Positions 12,901 through 23,200 of a stretch of DNA of 64,000 nt are shown one piece after another (position 1 is the first letter of the stretch; each line of letters starts with the position of its first letter). The notes under the pieces are model-generated. The model was not told the origin of the DNA and did no database searches. It saw nothing but the letters and a program-made list of their open reading frames with translations. Made by a program: the position numbers and the translations under genes. Source of the DNA: Owenia fusiformis (Eukaryota > Annelida > Polychaeta > Sabellida > Oweniidae); the NCBI GenBank assembly GCA_903813345.2, contig CAIIXF020000003.1, positions 8,809,912-8,873,911 on the forward strand. Reading direction: 5' to 3'.

Positions 12901-15900
12901 AAAATTACAAATGAGAAATACATTAAAACTAAAATTACAAATGAGAGATACATTATCACTGAAATTACAAATGAGAAACGCATAAGGAAATTACAAATGA
13001 GAAACACATTATGAAATTACAAATGAAAAACACATTATGAAATTACAAATAAGAAACACATTATGAAATTACAAATGAGAAACGCATAATGAAATGACAA
13101 TGCATTGAACTTGAAATACACTGAAACTGGATCTTAAAATTAGAAATTCATTTGATTTATTTTCACAAATTACATATTAAATGAGAAATGCAATTAAAAG
13201 TATAAACACACTACGCTATTATTCCATTCTCAGGAAGATGTATTGTTATACTGGACCCAGGATAATTGCAAAATCCAGAACCTCATGTAGAATATTCTAA
13301 ATAGCACTCAAAAATCAACTTATTAATTACTTGATAATTATTTACTTACTGAAATATTTACTTATCAAATATTTACTTACTCGAGAATTGTAGGATGGTC
13401 AGTTATATTCTCAGCTACAACCAATGGATCTAAAATCAAAATTCGGCACTTAATATAGATCGGTATATCACAAATAAGTACCAGCTTGCAGGATACCTTT
13501 TCAATACAATCACAAATAAGTACCAGCTTGCGGGATATCTTATCAATACATGAATATCACAAATAAGTACCAGTTTGTTGGATATCTCATCAATACATGT
13601 CTATCATGAATAAGTACCAGCTTTCATGATATCTTATCAGTATGTAACAAACAAGTACCAGTTTGCAGGATATCTTATCAATATGTGTATTTCATAAATA
13701 AGTACCAGTTTGAGGGATATCTTATCAATACATAAATATCATGAATGAGTACCTGTCCAGCTTTTATGATATCTTATCAGTATGTCACAAACAAGTAACT
13801 AGCCTTGCCCAAGTCGGTCTCTTTTACTTATCTTGATTTCTAATAATTCAAGATCAGATAAGTAGAAAAATACCGACTTGAGCAAGGCTAACAAGTACCA
13901 GTTTGCAAGATATCTTATCAATACATGTATATCACATATAAGTACCAGTTCGCGGGATATCTTATCAATACATAAGTATCATGAATGAGTACCAGCTTGC
14001 AAGATTTACATCCTCCTAAGCAGGTGTCCAGAATCCGTGCCTCCTTCTTCCCCCTGCTATAACCAATTTGAAGCGCCCGATTTAACTGAATCAAGTGATC
14101 TAATTATGCGCAATGGCTTATACATGATTTCTGTCGCAGTGTTGCGACAGCCAATCAGATTGCGAGTTCTTAATCGGAGAAATACCAACTGCTTATCGCA
14201 GGGGGTAAAAAGAAAGAATATATTCTGGATTTTGAAGCCCTGTGCTCAGAGGTTGGATATCTTACTGAACTAAAATTTTTGTTCATCAAGGAGAAATCCA
14301 TTCAGTACCATATGTTGCCTCAATTTAATGCATATTTGCAAATCTTAAATGAAAGTGAAAAAAGAGACAATGCTTTCTTATTTCCTTTACAAAAAAAACA
14401 TAAAAATAATATGATTGAATGCTTTGTTTTATAAATGAATTGATTTACTATAGTCAGCTTGAACTAATAGGAACTGCCAATGAAAGAAATACTGTATATA
14501 ATTATTTAATAATCTAAAATAAATACCTTTATCCACAGCATGAGTACGGGAGTTACCCCAGTAAACAAGAACCTGGAGAGGGTCATGGATCTCAACACTA
14601 CCCACGCCTGAGTGGCACGTCACAAGGACGTCCATCTGTGAGTCTCCGTCATAATCACCAGGGAATACTCCAGTTATATGTGTTCCGTTAACCCCAGTAG
14701 AAGTGTAGTCTATGAGAGTTGCTGGTGAATATACAGTCTCTACTTGAGCAAATAGAATTTGTAGTTTTTGACCTGAAATAGAGTTGCTGTGATATTAGTT
14801 TGTTTGATCCAAGTTGGTTGGTTGTTGATTAATATACAGTACATTATAATTATCTACTCTCATTTGTCAAATCAGGATTTAAATAGGAAGAAATCCAGAT
14901 TTGTTAGTGTCCAACAATTGCCTGGATGGCATTGCCTCTCTGTACAGCTGCTTTAAGATTGAAGTGTCCTGAATATTAATATACCCGTGACCTCCCCAGG
15001 ACTTTTTCCTAAGTGGGTGAAATATTCTCATTTTCACAATTCAGACCAAAATTGGTCAAAATATGCCAATTTTTCATGGATTTTCTCACTTTCAAGTGGA
15101 TACAAATGGATTTTCAGGTGGATGCAAGGTTATTGCATCCTACCACCCCCACTATACAATCTAAAGTGGTCGTAAGTTTCGATAAGGTGCAAGGCTGTTT
15201 TCAAAATCTCAGGTGGGTGTTGCGCCCACTTGCTTTATGCTGGGGAGACTACTGATTATTGCAATTTGAGACAGCCGCTAGGTTTTTACTTACATGTAGG
15301 GAGAATGTTACTGGTAGTCTTAGGGATTGATAGACATAATAAATATGTGCGTAGCGAGCGAGGTTTTGGAATATGTATAGGTACATGTCAAGGTTTTCAC
15401 TGTTTTTTTTGAGGTCTCCTCTGCCAAAGGCAGCGCAAAGTAGGAGCGTAGCGACTACTTTGCGGTAGACCTCGAACCATTGATCACGTTTGCTCCTGTA
15501 ATTATTCACTTCTTCACCTCTTTAAAATGTGATTTCAATCAGTTGATCAAATTTTCGGGCTTTGACCTCAAATTCAAATATTAATATTTATAAGAAAAAA
15601 TACTAACTCATTATTATATTTTTAAAAAAGTCTTTCGAATAAAGTGAAATGAAGCCAAAATCAGCTAAAATTATGCAATGTCGTAAAATGGCGTTACTGG
15701 ATGCAATCACCTGTGACGTCAGACATGTATTGCCACATCAACAACTAAACAAACAATTAATATAGACTTCGCTGATTGGTTTAAAGATTCTTTGCATCAT
15801 TTGTGACGTCATAAACAGGTTACCCAACCAACAACTAAACAAATAACAAATAGGCATATACACTGTAGGTCTTGAATCAGTTATAAACAGGATAATCAAC

Positions 15901-16962
15901 AGATATATGATAGGGTCAGGACTTTTTTTGACTTGGAGACCTCAACTGGAGGAGTTTGCTGCATTTTCTTGTTTAGCACTATTTAGTCTATTTGCGTGCA
16001 AAAACCAGAATGAGGAGATGGTGTTGTGAAATGGGTGATGTGACAGAAAGTAGCATAGACTGTATTCTACATACTCTACATGTACATGTTTAAAGTCAGC
16101 GATTTGTTGTTGTTGGTTGATGGTTGAAGACCCTCACAAAAGCATATACATGTATGACTCAGAGTCATATAATTAGTCATATAAATCTGACCATGGGCTT
16201 TCAACTAGATGATCTGACCCTCGTATTAGTATGTATCCAACAGACTGACTAGAAGTCAGTCTGTTATGATGTACTACTTTCCTGGGGAAATTGCAGTGAA
16301 ATTTTTTGCACAAAATTATCAATTAGAGGAACCATTTTTTAAATAAAATAACCATTACAAAATTTTAATTAAATAGTAAGGTACAATTAAATGCAATAAA
16401 AAGTAACACAGCATATTGTCAAGTGGAAATAAAGCTAGTTGAAGTAACAAATTGCAAATTAATTTTACCCAATCGGCCATTTTGAATAGCACTTCCTATG
16501 TTAACAAATATCTATAATTACCAAACTTTAACATAGGTGCCTTATAGTCTGAATATAATTCAGACTAAATAGGATATAGTCTAACCCTCGTATGATGTTA
16601 TTTGTTGTTATTTTTTCTGATTTGGATATTTATTTTTTCTTATTTTCTTGCATACGAGCACCGTATATGCAAAGAAAATGATAAAAAATAAATATCCAAT
16701 AAGAACTAGGAATATCGAAGAACAGCATATAACGGTCGGATTTATATGACTACATATAAAATCCCCCTCCATTCTTTATTTTACCTTTTTCTGAGAGTAC
16801 AAAAATATCAGTCTGTTTGTCAGAGTTAAAGTCTCCAAACGCCGATATCAATCCTTCCTTCGTGACCCCAAGTATAGATCCTGATATATCGACAAAGCTT
16901 GTGGTACAAAGTCGACAACAAAGGCATAGAATCACGGAAAATATAGACGTAACATTATTCAT
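931..16962 (-). CDS. ITFG1: ITFG1 / LINKIN (T-cell immunomodulatory protein), complete 16-exon gene
   Basis: Coding exons in transcript order: 16785-16962, 14527-14772, 13381-13429, 12827-12898, 11520-11641, 9968-10111, 9676-9764, 8541-8707, 8006-8159, 6868-6973, 6364-6407, 4550-4628, 3220-3341, 2620-2702, 1465-1582, 931-990. All junctions are AG/GT with matching phases; total 1833 nt = 610 aa plus TAG (human about 612). The chosen ATG gives a signal peptide (IFSVILCLCC); upstream in-frame ATGs would bury it. Seven Asp-rich FG-GAP/calcium motifs lie near residues 44-52, 99-107, 158-166, 215-223, 269-277, 337-345 and 403-411. A YGVNQPGPF motif follows. A membrane helix spans about 564-586 and the short cytosolic tail ends HRFHFDAM, as in vertebrates. 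The family is a type I membrane, beta-propeller-like protein (LINKIN) implicated in cell adhesion. Head to head with PHKB. Introns 4 and 5 hold transposons; exons 4, 10 and 11 have partial tandem copies. Confidence 0.95.
1600..1765. repeat. Dispersed repeat R3 (ACAGTAAAACCTG...CAGGTTTACT), MITE-like
   Basis: Terminal inverted pieces ACAGTAAAACCTGTGAAA and its complement near 1750 enclose AAGTGGAACA motifs. Related copies lie at 18585-18750 and 33587-33745, and looser relatives at 28505-28715 and 22480-22560. The family sits in introns of both genes. Confidence 0.65.
4009..4204. mobile_element. TIR element with TTGGCCCCCACGTGAT ends
   Basis: TTGGCCCCCACGTGAT at 4009-4024 is matched by its exact inverse complement at 4189-4204, with a second CACGTGG near 4040. 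No clear target duplication and no coding capacity. It lies in ITFG1 intron 12. Confidence 0.5.
5961..6125 (+). repeat. Dispersed repeat R1, second copy
   Basis: CATCCTCCTAAGCAGGTGT, then CCCTGCTAT and AATTATGCGCAATG match 14008-14113, and a following TATTCTGGATTTTGAAGCCC block matches 14218-14240. This copy lies in ITFG1 intron 11. Confidence 0.65.
6170..6204 (-). repeat. Degenerate copy of ITFG1 exon 11 3' end plus donor
   Basis: On the minus strand this reads SDCSNGKM followed by GTCAGT. It parallels the real exon 11 end (6364-6393), SDCPNGKM followed by GTAAGC. The exon-like part has no strong upstream acceptor, so it is probably a decayed duplication rather than an alternative exon. Confidence 0.6.
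7001..7066 (-). repeat. Degenerate copy of the middle of ITFG1 exon 10
   Basis: Plus-strand text AAGTTGTTCTGGTACATATA and ATCACAGTGG...GTAGCATCCACACTACTAGCA closely matches 6900-6957 inside exon 10 (AAGTTGTTTTTGTATGCATG, GTCACAGTGG...GTAGCATCTACACTGCTAAGCA). Small indels break the frame, so it is a pseudo-copy about 100 bp from the original. Confidence 0.65.
7168..7515. repeat. Foldback inverted repeat, about 350 bp
   Basis: AATTTTAAAGAAAATGG (about 7278) pairs with CCATTTTCTTTAAAATT (about 7385), and pairing continues imperfectly outwards through CAAATAAATG/CATTTATTTG and AGCTAAACTTA/TTAGTTTAGCT, with TGAAGTTGATGAT/ATCATCAACTTCA at the centre. Non-coding; ITFG1 intron 9. Confidence 0.7.
8330..8425. 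repeat. Short tandem repeat of TTAACATTGAAGCCTTGCTT, about 3-4 copies
   Basis: Imperfect units of about 27-29 bp in ITFG1 intron 8. No coding sense. Confidence 0.65.
8765..8925 (+). repeat. Dispersed repeat R2 (AAGTGGGTGCAA family)
   Basis: Shares ATGCCAATTTTTCATGATTT, CTCATTTTCAAGTGGGTGCA and GCACCCACTTGC with 14996-15255 and 28915-29115, in the same order. Three non-coding copies in introns of both genes indicate a transposed repeat. Confidence 0.7.
9337..9639. mobile_element. Non-autonomous TIR element, about 300 bp
   Basis: AGGCCATAAGAAGTAGATTC at 9338 is mirrored by the inverse complement ending at about 9637; TTTGTTTTGCGTCC and GGACACAAAG also pair loosely. No transposase reading frame. 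No clean target duplication was seen. Lies between ITFG1 exons 7 and 8. Confidence 0.6.
10133..11128 (+). mobile_element. Degenerate mariner-type transposon with long TIRs
   Basis: Ends CAGGGTGTTCAG / CTGAACACCCTG are flanked by TA on both sides (10131-10132, 11129-11130), the Tc1/mariner target duplication. The inverted ends stay similar for about 200 bp (for example AATAATGTCATAACTTTTTT and the CCCCGCCTTAGCGCT motif). Inside, about 10495-10665, broken frames read LDNSPSHTAA (mariner DNAxxHTA motif) and HPPYSPNLAPHDLYFFAKSK followed by RDLRGHTFE, the C-terminal catalytic region of a mariner transposase. The coding part is shortened, has stops and frameshifts, and is dead. ITFG1 intron 5. Confidence 0.85.
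11679..12514. mobile_element. 836-bp foldback element with 5-bp target duplication (AAACA)
   Basis: The arms are inverse complements over nearly the full length: CACAGGCTGGTATCGAAA at 11679 and TTTCGATACCAGCCTGTG ending 12514, with matching TCCGCTGTGNCGGAGCATGC, CTCCATGCAATGGATATATC and AATGGTACATTT-type blocks, meeting near 12100. AAACA flanks both sides (11674-11678 and 12515-12519). No protein is encoded. The arms differ by small changes, so it is not brand new. A diverged relative of the right arm is at 51258-51412. Confidence 0.85.
12891..13090. repeat. Tandem repeat overlapping the acceptor of ITFG1 exon 4
   Basis: Units of about 25-31 bp containing AAATTACAAATGAGAAA repeat about seven times. 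The first begins inside exon 4: CATTAAAACTAAAATTACAA at 12891 (exon start plus acceptor on the minus strand) recurs at about 12922, so the TTTTAG acceptor and first exon bases are duplicated. Confidence 0.75.
13467..14000. repeat. Minisatellite, about 45-bp unit, about 10 copies
   Basis: AAATAAGTACCAGCTTGCAG and GGATATCTTATCAATACA recur about every 43-47 bp with moderate divergence. Interrupted by the insertion at 13798-13889. ITFG1 intron 2. Confidence 0.85.
13798..13889. mobile_element. 92-bp hairpin element with 8-bp target duplication
   Basis: TAGCCTTGCCCAAGTCGGT and ACCGACTTGAGCAAGGCTA pair as near-perfect inverted ends. AACAAGTA flanks both sides (13790-13797, 13890-13897), a duplicated piece of the host minisatellite. 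An 8-bp duplication is typical of hAT-type insertion; the family is inference. Confidence 0.8.
14008..14260 (+). repeat. Dispersed repeat R1, longest copy
   Basis: Contains CATCCTCCTAAGCAGGTGT, then CCCCCTGCTATAACCAATTT, later mirrored by AACTGCTTATCGCAGGGGG, so the element is partly self-complementary. Copies at 1-115 (inverted) and 5961-6125. Confidence 0.7.
14996..15255 (+). repeat. Dispersed repeat R2, second copy
   Basis: Same ordered blocks as 8765-8925 and 28915-29115 (TTCTCATTTTCACAATTCAG, ATATGCCAATTTTTCATG, CTCAGGTGGGTG), with an extra internal stretch around 15110-15180. Confidence 0.7.
16600..16720. repeat. Inverted repeat hairpin in ITFG1 intron 1
   Basis: GGATATTTATTTTTTCTTATTTTCTTGCATA pairs with TATGCAAAGAAAATGATAAAAAATAAATATCC; CATACGAG near the loop pairs with CTCGTATG upstream. 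Probably a short foldback element. Confidence 0.6.
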
Positions 16963-17297
16963 CTTTTTCCTGGTGGGCGATAATAGGTAATTTGAAAAGT
17001 CGTGCCGTAAATCAGTCGTGCTTTTATATCTTTTTCGTAGAAATTTCTTTCCACTTTTAAAGTAGCTTTTCATCAAATTACAGCTGAGATTTTGCTCAAG
17101 TTTTACCCCTACAAGGATAAGAGACTTTGGTGAACATGCAAAACCGAATACCAGACGAAATGCATCCATAGTTGATCTAAAAAACGTGTTTGAATCGTTA
17201 AAAAACAAAAATGAAAAAAATAACGACATCTCATTCTCAAGGAAATAATTCCAAGTCAAAGGTCAAGACAACCAGATATGATAGTCGACTGGGAAGA
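16963..17297. promoter_or_regulatory. Shared divergent promoter region of ITFG1 and PHKB
   Basis: Only 335 bp separate the ATG of ITFG1 (minus, 16962) from the ATG of PHKB (plus, 17298), so both 5' UTRs and core promoters must lie here or in unseen 5' non-coding exons. No TATA box in a convincing place was seen on either strand. The region is less AT-rich than the surrounding introns. Start sites cannot be fixed from sequence alone. Confidence 0.6.
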
Positions 17298-20200
17298 ATG
17301 GACGCTGGGAACCAGGAGTTTAATTATCAAGAAATAGTGGATAAACTGCATAAATATTACTTGATAGGTGAGTAAATATTCATTTGACTCTTTTCATCCA
17401 ACAACAGCGTGATCAGCAAATGTATTGCTCAAGCACAGTGTGAAGTTACAGGCCATAAATTCCAGTAAAGTTCATTTGAACAATTATCTTGAGCACCTGG
17501 GACTATAAGTCAATGTCAAACATTCACAAAGGAAATCTCTGAGAGTGAGGTGAACCTGGCTTTATAGTCACCTTTGAATCATTAAAGTCTAGTTATCTGT
17601 TTTATATTTTTCAAGGACACCTCGCCCTTGAACTCACATTCACAGCATAGATTTGTGCAGAGATGGTGCTCCTGTATCTTGTTTATAAGGAGGGGGGGGG
17701 GCAAAGATACAACTACTAATACATGTACTGTACAAACATGTATGAACATGGCCTGATACATACATTACATGTACATGTATTACTGGTGATATAGAAGCTA
17801 ACAGGGGGCGGGTAGACATTTCAAATCAGGAAAAACTTTTTGGACCCGTCAAACCAAAAATTGGGCCCAAATTTTGCAAATTTAATGCCAATTTTTTTTT
17901 GATAATTTGGCTTTAAAAAGGTCCAAAAAGGCCAAGTTTTACCTAACATGGCCCATTTTTTGAGTCTGTACAAAGTTTTTTGGCTGAAAAATTTTTGGGG
18001 TACTAAAAGTTTTTTTGGCCCACCCTTGTGTGTACATGACACAGTATTTTTTGGGAATCCCAAATCTATTCACTACCATCACAGTGTGCCAATGTTGTAT
18101 ATTTCAGTGAAAAAACACATCCTATCTCACCAGAGCCCAACCCTTGGGCTATTTGCTGCGGATCTTGCTTCAGAGGAGAGACACATTGGTCATATACGGG
18201 ACAGTCTTTGGGCTGCGAATTCAGTGTGGGCCTTACACCAAGCATACAAGTAATGTGAACATTTTATTCCTATTTTTTTTTTAATTTTAAAGGGGCAACA
18301 AGGACTGTAGAGAGAAAATTTATAATTTTTCACTTTTTCTGAGCTATCAGAGCAACATTTTGCTTAACATCTTCATTGACATGCCTATTTTCTTAAAATA
18401 TATGGATAAACTATCAATTTAAGCATACAAGTTATGTGAACATGTTATTCCTATTTTTTTAATTTTAATTACTTTATAAAAAATCAACCTTACAGTGCAA
18501 GACCTAGGTACCCCAAGGGTCTGTCATTATCGCACTGTAGAAAATCAAATTAAAGTGACTAATGTTATGCAAAATTTATACACAGTAACAGTAACACACA
18601 TAAAGTGGAACACCTCCATGGGTGGAACACTTCTATGTCCCTTACCCAATTTATTTAATGTAAAATGAACTTCTGTAAGTGGAACTAATATGTGGAACAC
18701 CATTTTGAAGTACTCAGGAGTTCCACTTACTGCAGGATTACTTTAATTTGATGTGAATGAATAAAATACAATTATTTTGTTTCGACCTTTTATATAAATA
18801 TAACAGGAACCATTGATCTAGTTTGAAGTCTATGAATATTAATATGTTACATTGGCACAATGTTAAAATTTATATTATTTATATGAAATTATAACTTTTT
18901 GTAAAACCTAATTGAATATGATAAAAGTATAAATAACAACTATATTTGTTACTTGGATTATAAAGGATTTGAAAACCATTTTTATTTTATTTCAGACGTA
19001 TTGATGATGATAGGGGCCGCACATATGAATTGGGGCAATGCACCGTGAAATGTATGAGAGGCGTCTTGTACTGTTGGATGCAACAATCGGAAAAGGTAAA
19101 GTATCATTTTTTATTTCATCAACATTTTATTGACCCGTTTGTTGTGTGATTTGATTGTATTTCATGCAAAGTTCCCCAAATAAATGTTGAATTTGAGATA
19201 TGAGAATTAGAGCCAAGATTTTTGTATAAAATGAATCAAAATTTTCCAACCTAAAATAAGATGCAATATTGTCCTCAGCTTGCAGGGCTGGTGGCAGACA
19301 GTCATGTCTCACTGTGCTTGTCTTCTTTATAACTGCTTGATGGATTGATTAGAAATTATAAGGGATTTCAATAAAAGTCTCGAACTGATTATTTCTTGGC
19401 ATGCATGCTAGAAAAATTTTCAGGTGACCAATTTTAATTTTTAGGCACAGTATTGTTATTAATCTACCATGATCATAGATTTTTTGTATTTTGAATAATT
19501 GTTTTTGGGTTATTGTGATGTTATTGTCCTACATGTACACAAATTAGATCACCCTAAAATAGATTTCTATTTTATTCCACCACTTCCCTTTTTATATTCC
19601 CTTTATTATCCTGTTGCATTATGTTTATTCAAATAGCTTAAAATGGAGCAAGTGAAGTCGCTGCATACGATTTGTTATTTTTTAAAAATGTAAATAATAT
19701 TTTATTTAATTTTGAAAGAATCCAATGAATACAAAATGAACCCTGAAACAAACTGTTATTATTTTTTGCAGAAGAAATCTTCACAAAGTTGTAAATCAAA
19801 ACTGAAATTGATTTTTATAACTTTAGTCTTAAGGTTTATAACTTATTTACGTTATAATTTTATTTTTTAAAAGTGCCTCTATTAAAATCAAATATGACAC
19901 AAAATATTTTTCATAACATTTGAAAATACAAAAATTAAAAAACTGAAATCTCCAATTTTATTTCCAATTTAGCTTTCCGCATATCTCAGATCACGAGAAA
20001 CCTACCATAAAGAACTGCAGGTATCCCTTTAAAATATTGTTAGTATTATGTTTTCAGATGTATATTTTTTATTTTAGGCTGCAATTACTTTTACAACCAT
20101 TAATGTATCAATTTTATACATTGTACCCTGCTTTACAGCTTATTCTTCTATTTGTAGGGTTTCTAAAAATGTAGTTTCTAAAAAATGTAGGGTTTCTAAA

Positions 20201-23200
20201 AATTGTAGGGTTTCTAAAAATGTAGGATTGATAGAAACAATAAAACTCTCAAGATAAAAAATATTTCTGGAATCCAACTGGGAAATGAATCTTGAATCCG
20301 ATACGTTTCAGCAATATTACTGTTTAGATTTGGCTTTACATTAACGATACTGTGCTCTAAATCCAAAAAAGAGGCTATTATGCAAGGAGGATTGGCTCCC
20401 AGAATGCAACACCGATATTCTGCAAAACAATCACCTAGCGATAGCTTTGTTGGAGAGTATCGGGTCATTCTCCATGCAGTCGTACAAATTATACAGACAC
20501 GAATAGCAAATGACGCATGCGTGGAGATTAAAGAATATCGAGTTGGAACCCTGGCTTCCAATCCTCCTTGGCTATTATGTTTCTGGATCAATTATATTTT
20601 TCCCAAAATTAATCTATGTTGCATGATATTGTGACGTAATTTATTAGTCATACCCGTACTGACCTTTGTTATAGGAAAATGGCAGATTGGGAGGGGGGGG
20701 GGAGAAATGTTTTTTTGTATTTACTCTCACATTGATTGGAAATTTAATTGTGCACATACTTGATATACATTGTACATTGTATTTATTTCACACATTTATT
20801 ACACATATTTGTTTAACATAGTTTATTCTACACACTTATAGAAAATAATTTATTTCTCCAATAAAAGTGCTAAAAAATTCAATATTTTTCCAAGCCCAGG
20901 AGTATCGTTAGCAAATTACAGAAATATAAAAAAGACTGAGGAAATAATATATGAGAACTAAGAAATTCCCAAGTAATTTCTCAGCAATAGATAAGCCAAA
21001 TTCTTTGAAACTTTACTTGAGACACTTTAGGGTATCTTCAGTTGTTCTATGAATGTGTAAGAGATTGCTTATAAATTATGTATGTATGTATAATAATTTA
21101 TTTCTGTCTCATATGAAAAGTACATCCAGCCATTGCCGGCTTATGAGAGAGACATTAAACAATGTTTTACAGAGTGAGTTTTTGTTGAAATAAAGACAGT
21201 ATGTTACAATTATCAATATCAATGTAAAAGTCACTTATTAATCCATTTCCAAGCAAAAATACTTTTCAGTATTTATTTTAACAATATCACCTCCAATGAA
21301 TTTTGAGAATGAATGGATTTTGGATATTTTGAACTTTCTTGGCATGCTATTTTGAATTTCTCCTCCATTATTTTGAAATTTCTTCTTCTTTCTTTCTACT
21401 TCATTCACATTACAGATACTTGATCTTTTTTTTATATTTTTAGAACTTGCTTCTGATGCTCTTCGGCTACTTTATACACATTTTCAGTGAATTTGGTTAA
21501 TCGATTGCTGAGGAATTAAATACTTATAAAAAGTGTCTCACTTTTTATGGGACACCCCATATATTCATTTGAAAACAAAGTTAAATGAATTGGTATTGTT
21601 TGTTTGTCCTGTGCATGGTACACATAGGAATAGATGTGCATGCACCCCACCCTACTTCATAATTAATACTATTATTACATAAATATTGTAACCTGGTTAC
21701 GATATTTATTAATTTTCCAGATCAAAACCTTAATTTCAGGCAAAAATGTGTAGACAAAAATGTGAAAAAATGTTTAAATGACATTACCAAGAAGTTCTTA
21801 CATATTGTTATATAGCCAATAGTTTTTTGTGACCAAAATTTTCTGCATTCATGTTAATATCATCTTTTAGCATCTGCAGCAAATGGCTACACTTGTGTAT
21901 TTTGATTTCACAAATTTTTTCTCGAATCCAAAATATTTTTAATTAGTTTTGCTGAGATGTACAGTAGTATGCATGTACATGTTGTAATACATGTTTTCAT
22001 AAAAAAGTTTATGTTCTTTATTTTCAGCCTGAGAAGTTCAAGAACGTTCAATCTCCCAAGAATGCTCTTCATTGTAAATTTGACCTGGTTACCGGGGAAA
22101 CGCTCACTAGGGACGATGAATATGAGCATTTACAGGTAAGATCTCACATTTTAAATGCAAAAAAGAAATAAAGTACATATACGAATGTAAGCAGGGCTCA
22201 AAAAGCAAGGAAGTATGAGAAAGGCATTAGTGCTAAAAATTTTTTATTCATTGTTCTTTGGCAATGGCCAGAATAAAATTTGAAGTAATATATTTGACAT
22301 AGATCATGAAAGCGAATTAGGTCTTTTTACGATTCTAATATGATAAACAGACAAGAAACACAACTTATTGCATTTAAGAATACTAGCAGTCATACATACT
22401 CCAATATAGACCAGTAAATCAATTGTTCTAGCTATTGTGACGTCACGTATCATATTAGAATTCTGGATAAATTACCCTCTCTGTAGTGAACACCTACAAA
22501 CACTGAACATTTTTTTCTTCAGAAAGAAATGTTTAATATACACAGGTTTCACTGTATATGAATGAAAGAAATGCTTTAAATTATGAGAAAAAGCAGACAA
22601 TTTAACAATGTTCACAAAGGTTTATCTTTTCATGCTGCATACTAAAATATCCTTAAATTGTATATAATTTTTATATGTCATAAAAATCTTAACTTGAAAA
22701 TAAGTAAATAAATTTTCATTTATTTTTATTTCAGTTGGACATTGTTGCTCTATTCCTTCTGTTCATGGTTGAAATGATCACATCTGGATTACAGGTAATC
22801 ATATTATGTTGGGGAGGGGGGGGGGGGGGGGTACTGGTCAAATTTTTGTACAGGGGGGTGCCATTGAGACTCAAAATATCTAACCACATCTCGGAATTTT
22901 TTCTCTAAAAATGGACCCACATCAAGGGTTTTTCTCTCAAAAATAGACCCACTTCATGGTAATTTTTAAAAAACAAGACCCACTTCCGGCGATTTGTTTC
23001 AAAAACAGTACCCAGTTTTAGGATTTTTCAAAAAGTAGACCCAGCTCTAGGGATTTTTTCATCAAAATGGGACCCATATCTAGGGGTTTTTCTTCAAAAT
23101 GGGACCCACATCTAGGGATTTTTTGGCAAAAAGTGACCCACTTTAGCAGCACCTTAATTTTGCAAAATGAAATATTTTCAAACCTCTTTTCATCAAAGCT

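Noticed and set aside
16963-17259. An upstream in-frame ITFG1 start giving 99 more residues
   Set aside because: It would put a long basic, non-family segment before the signal peptide. The ATG at 16962 starts directly at a normal signal sequence and gives the expected protein length.
17821-18063. Overlapping frames around 17821-18253
   Set aside because: Only 18108-18249 on the plus strand is real (PHKB exon 2). The rest is a low-complexity TTTTTGGCCC-rich intronic repeat.
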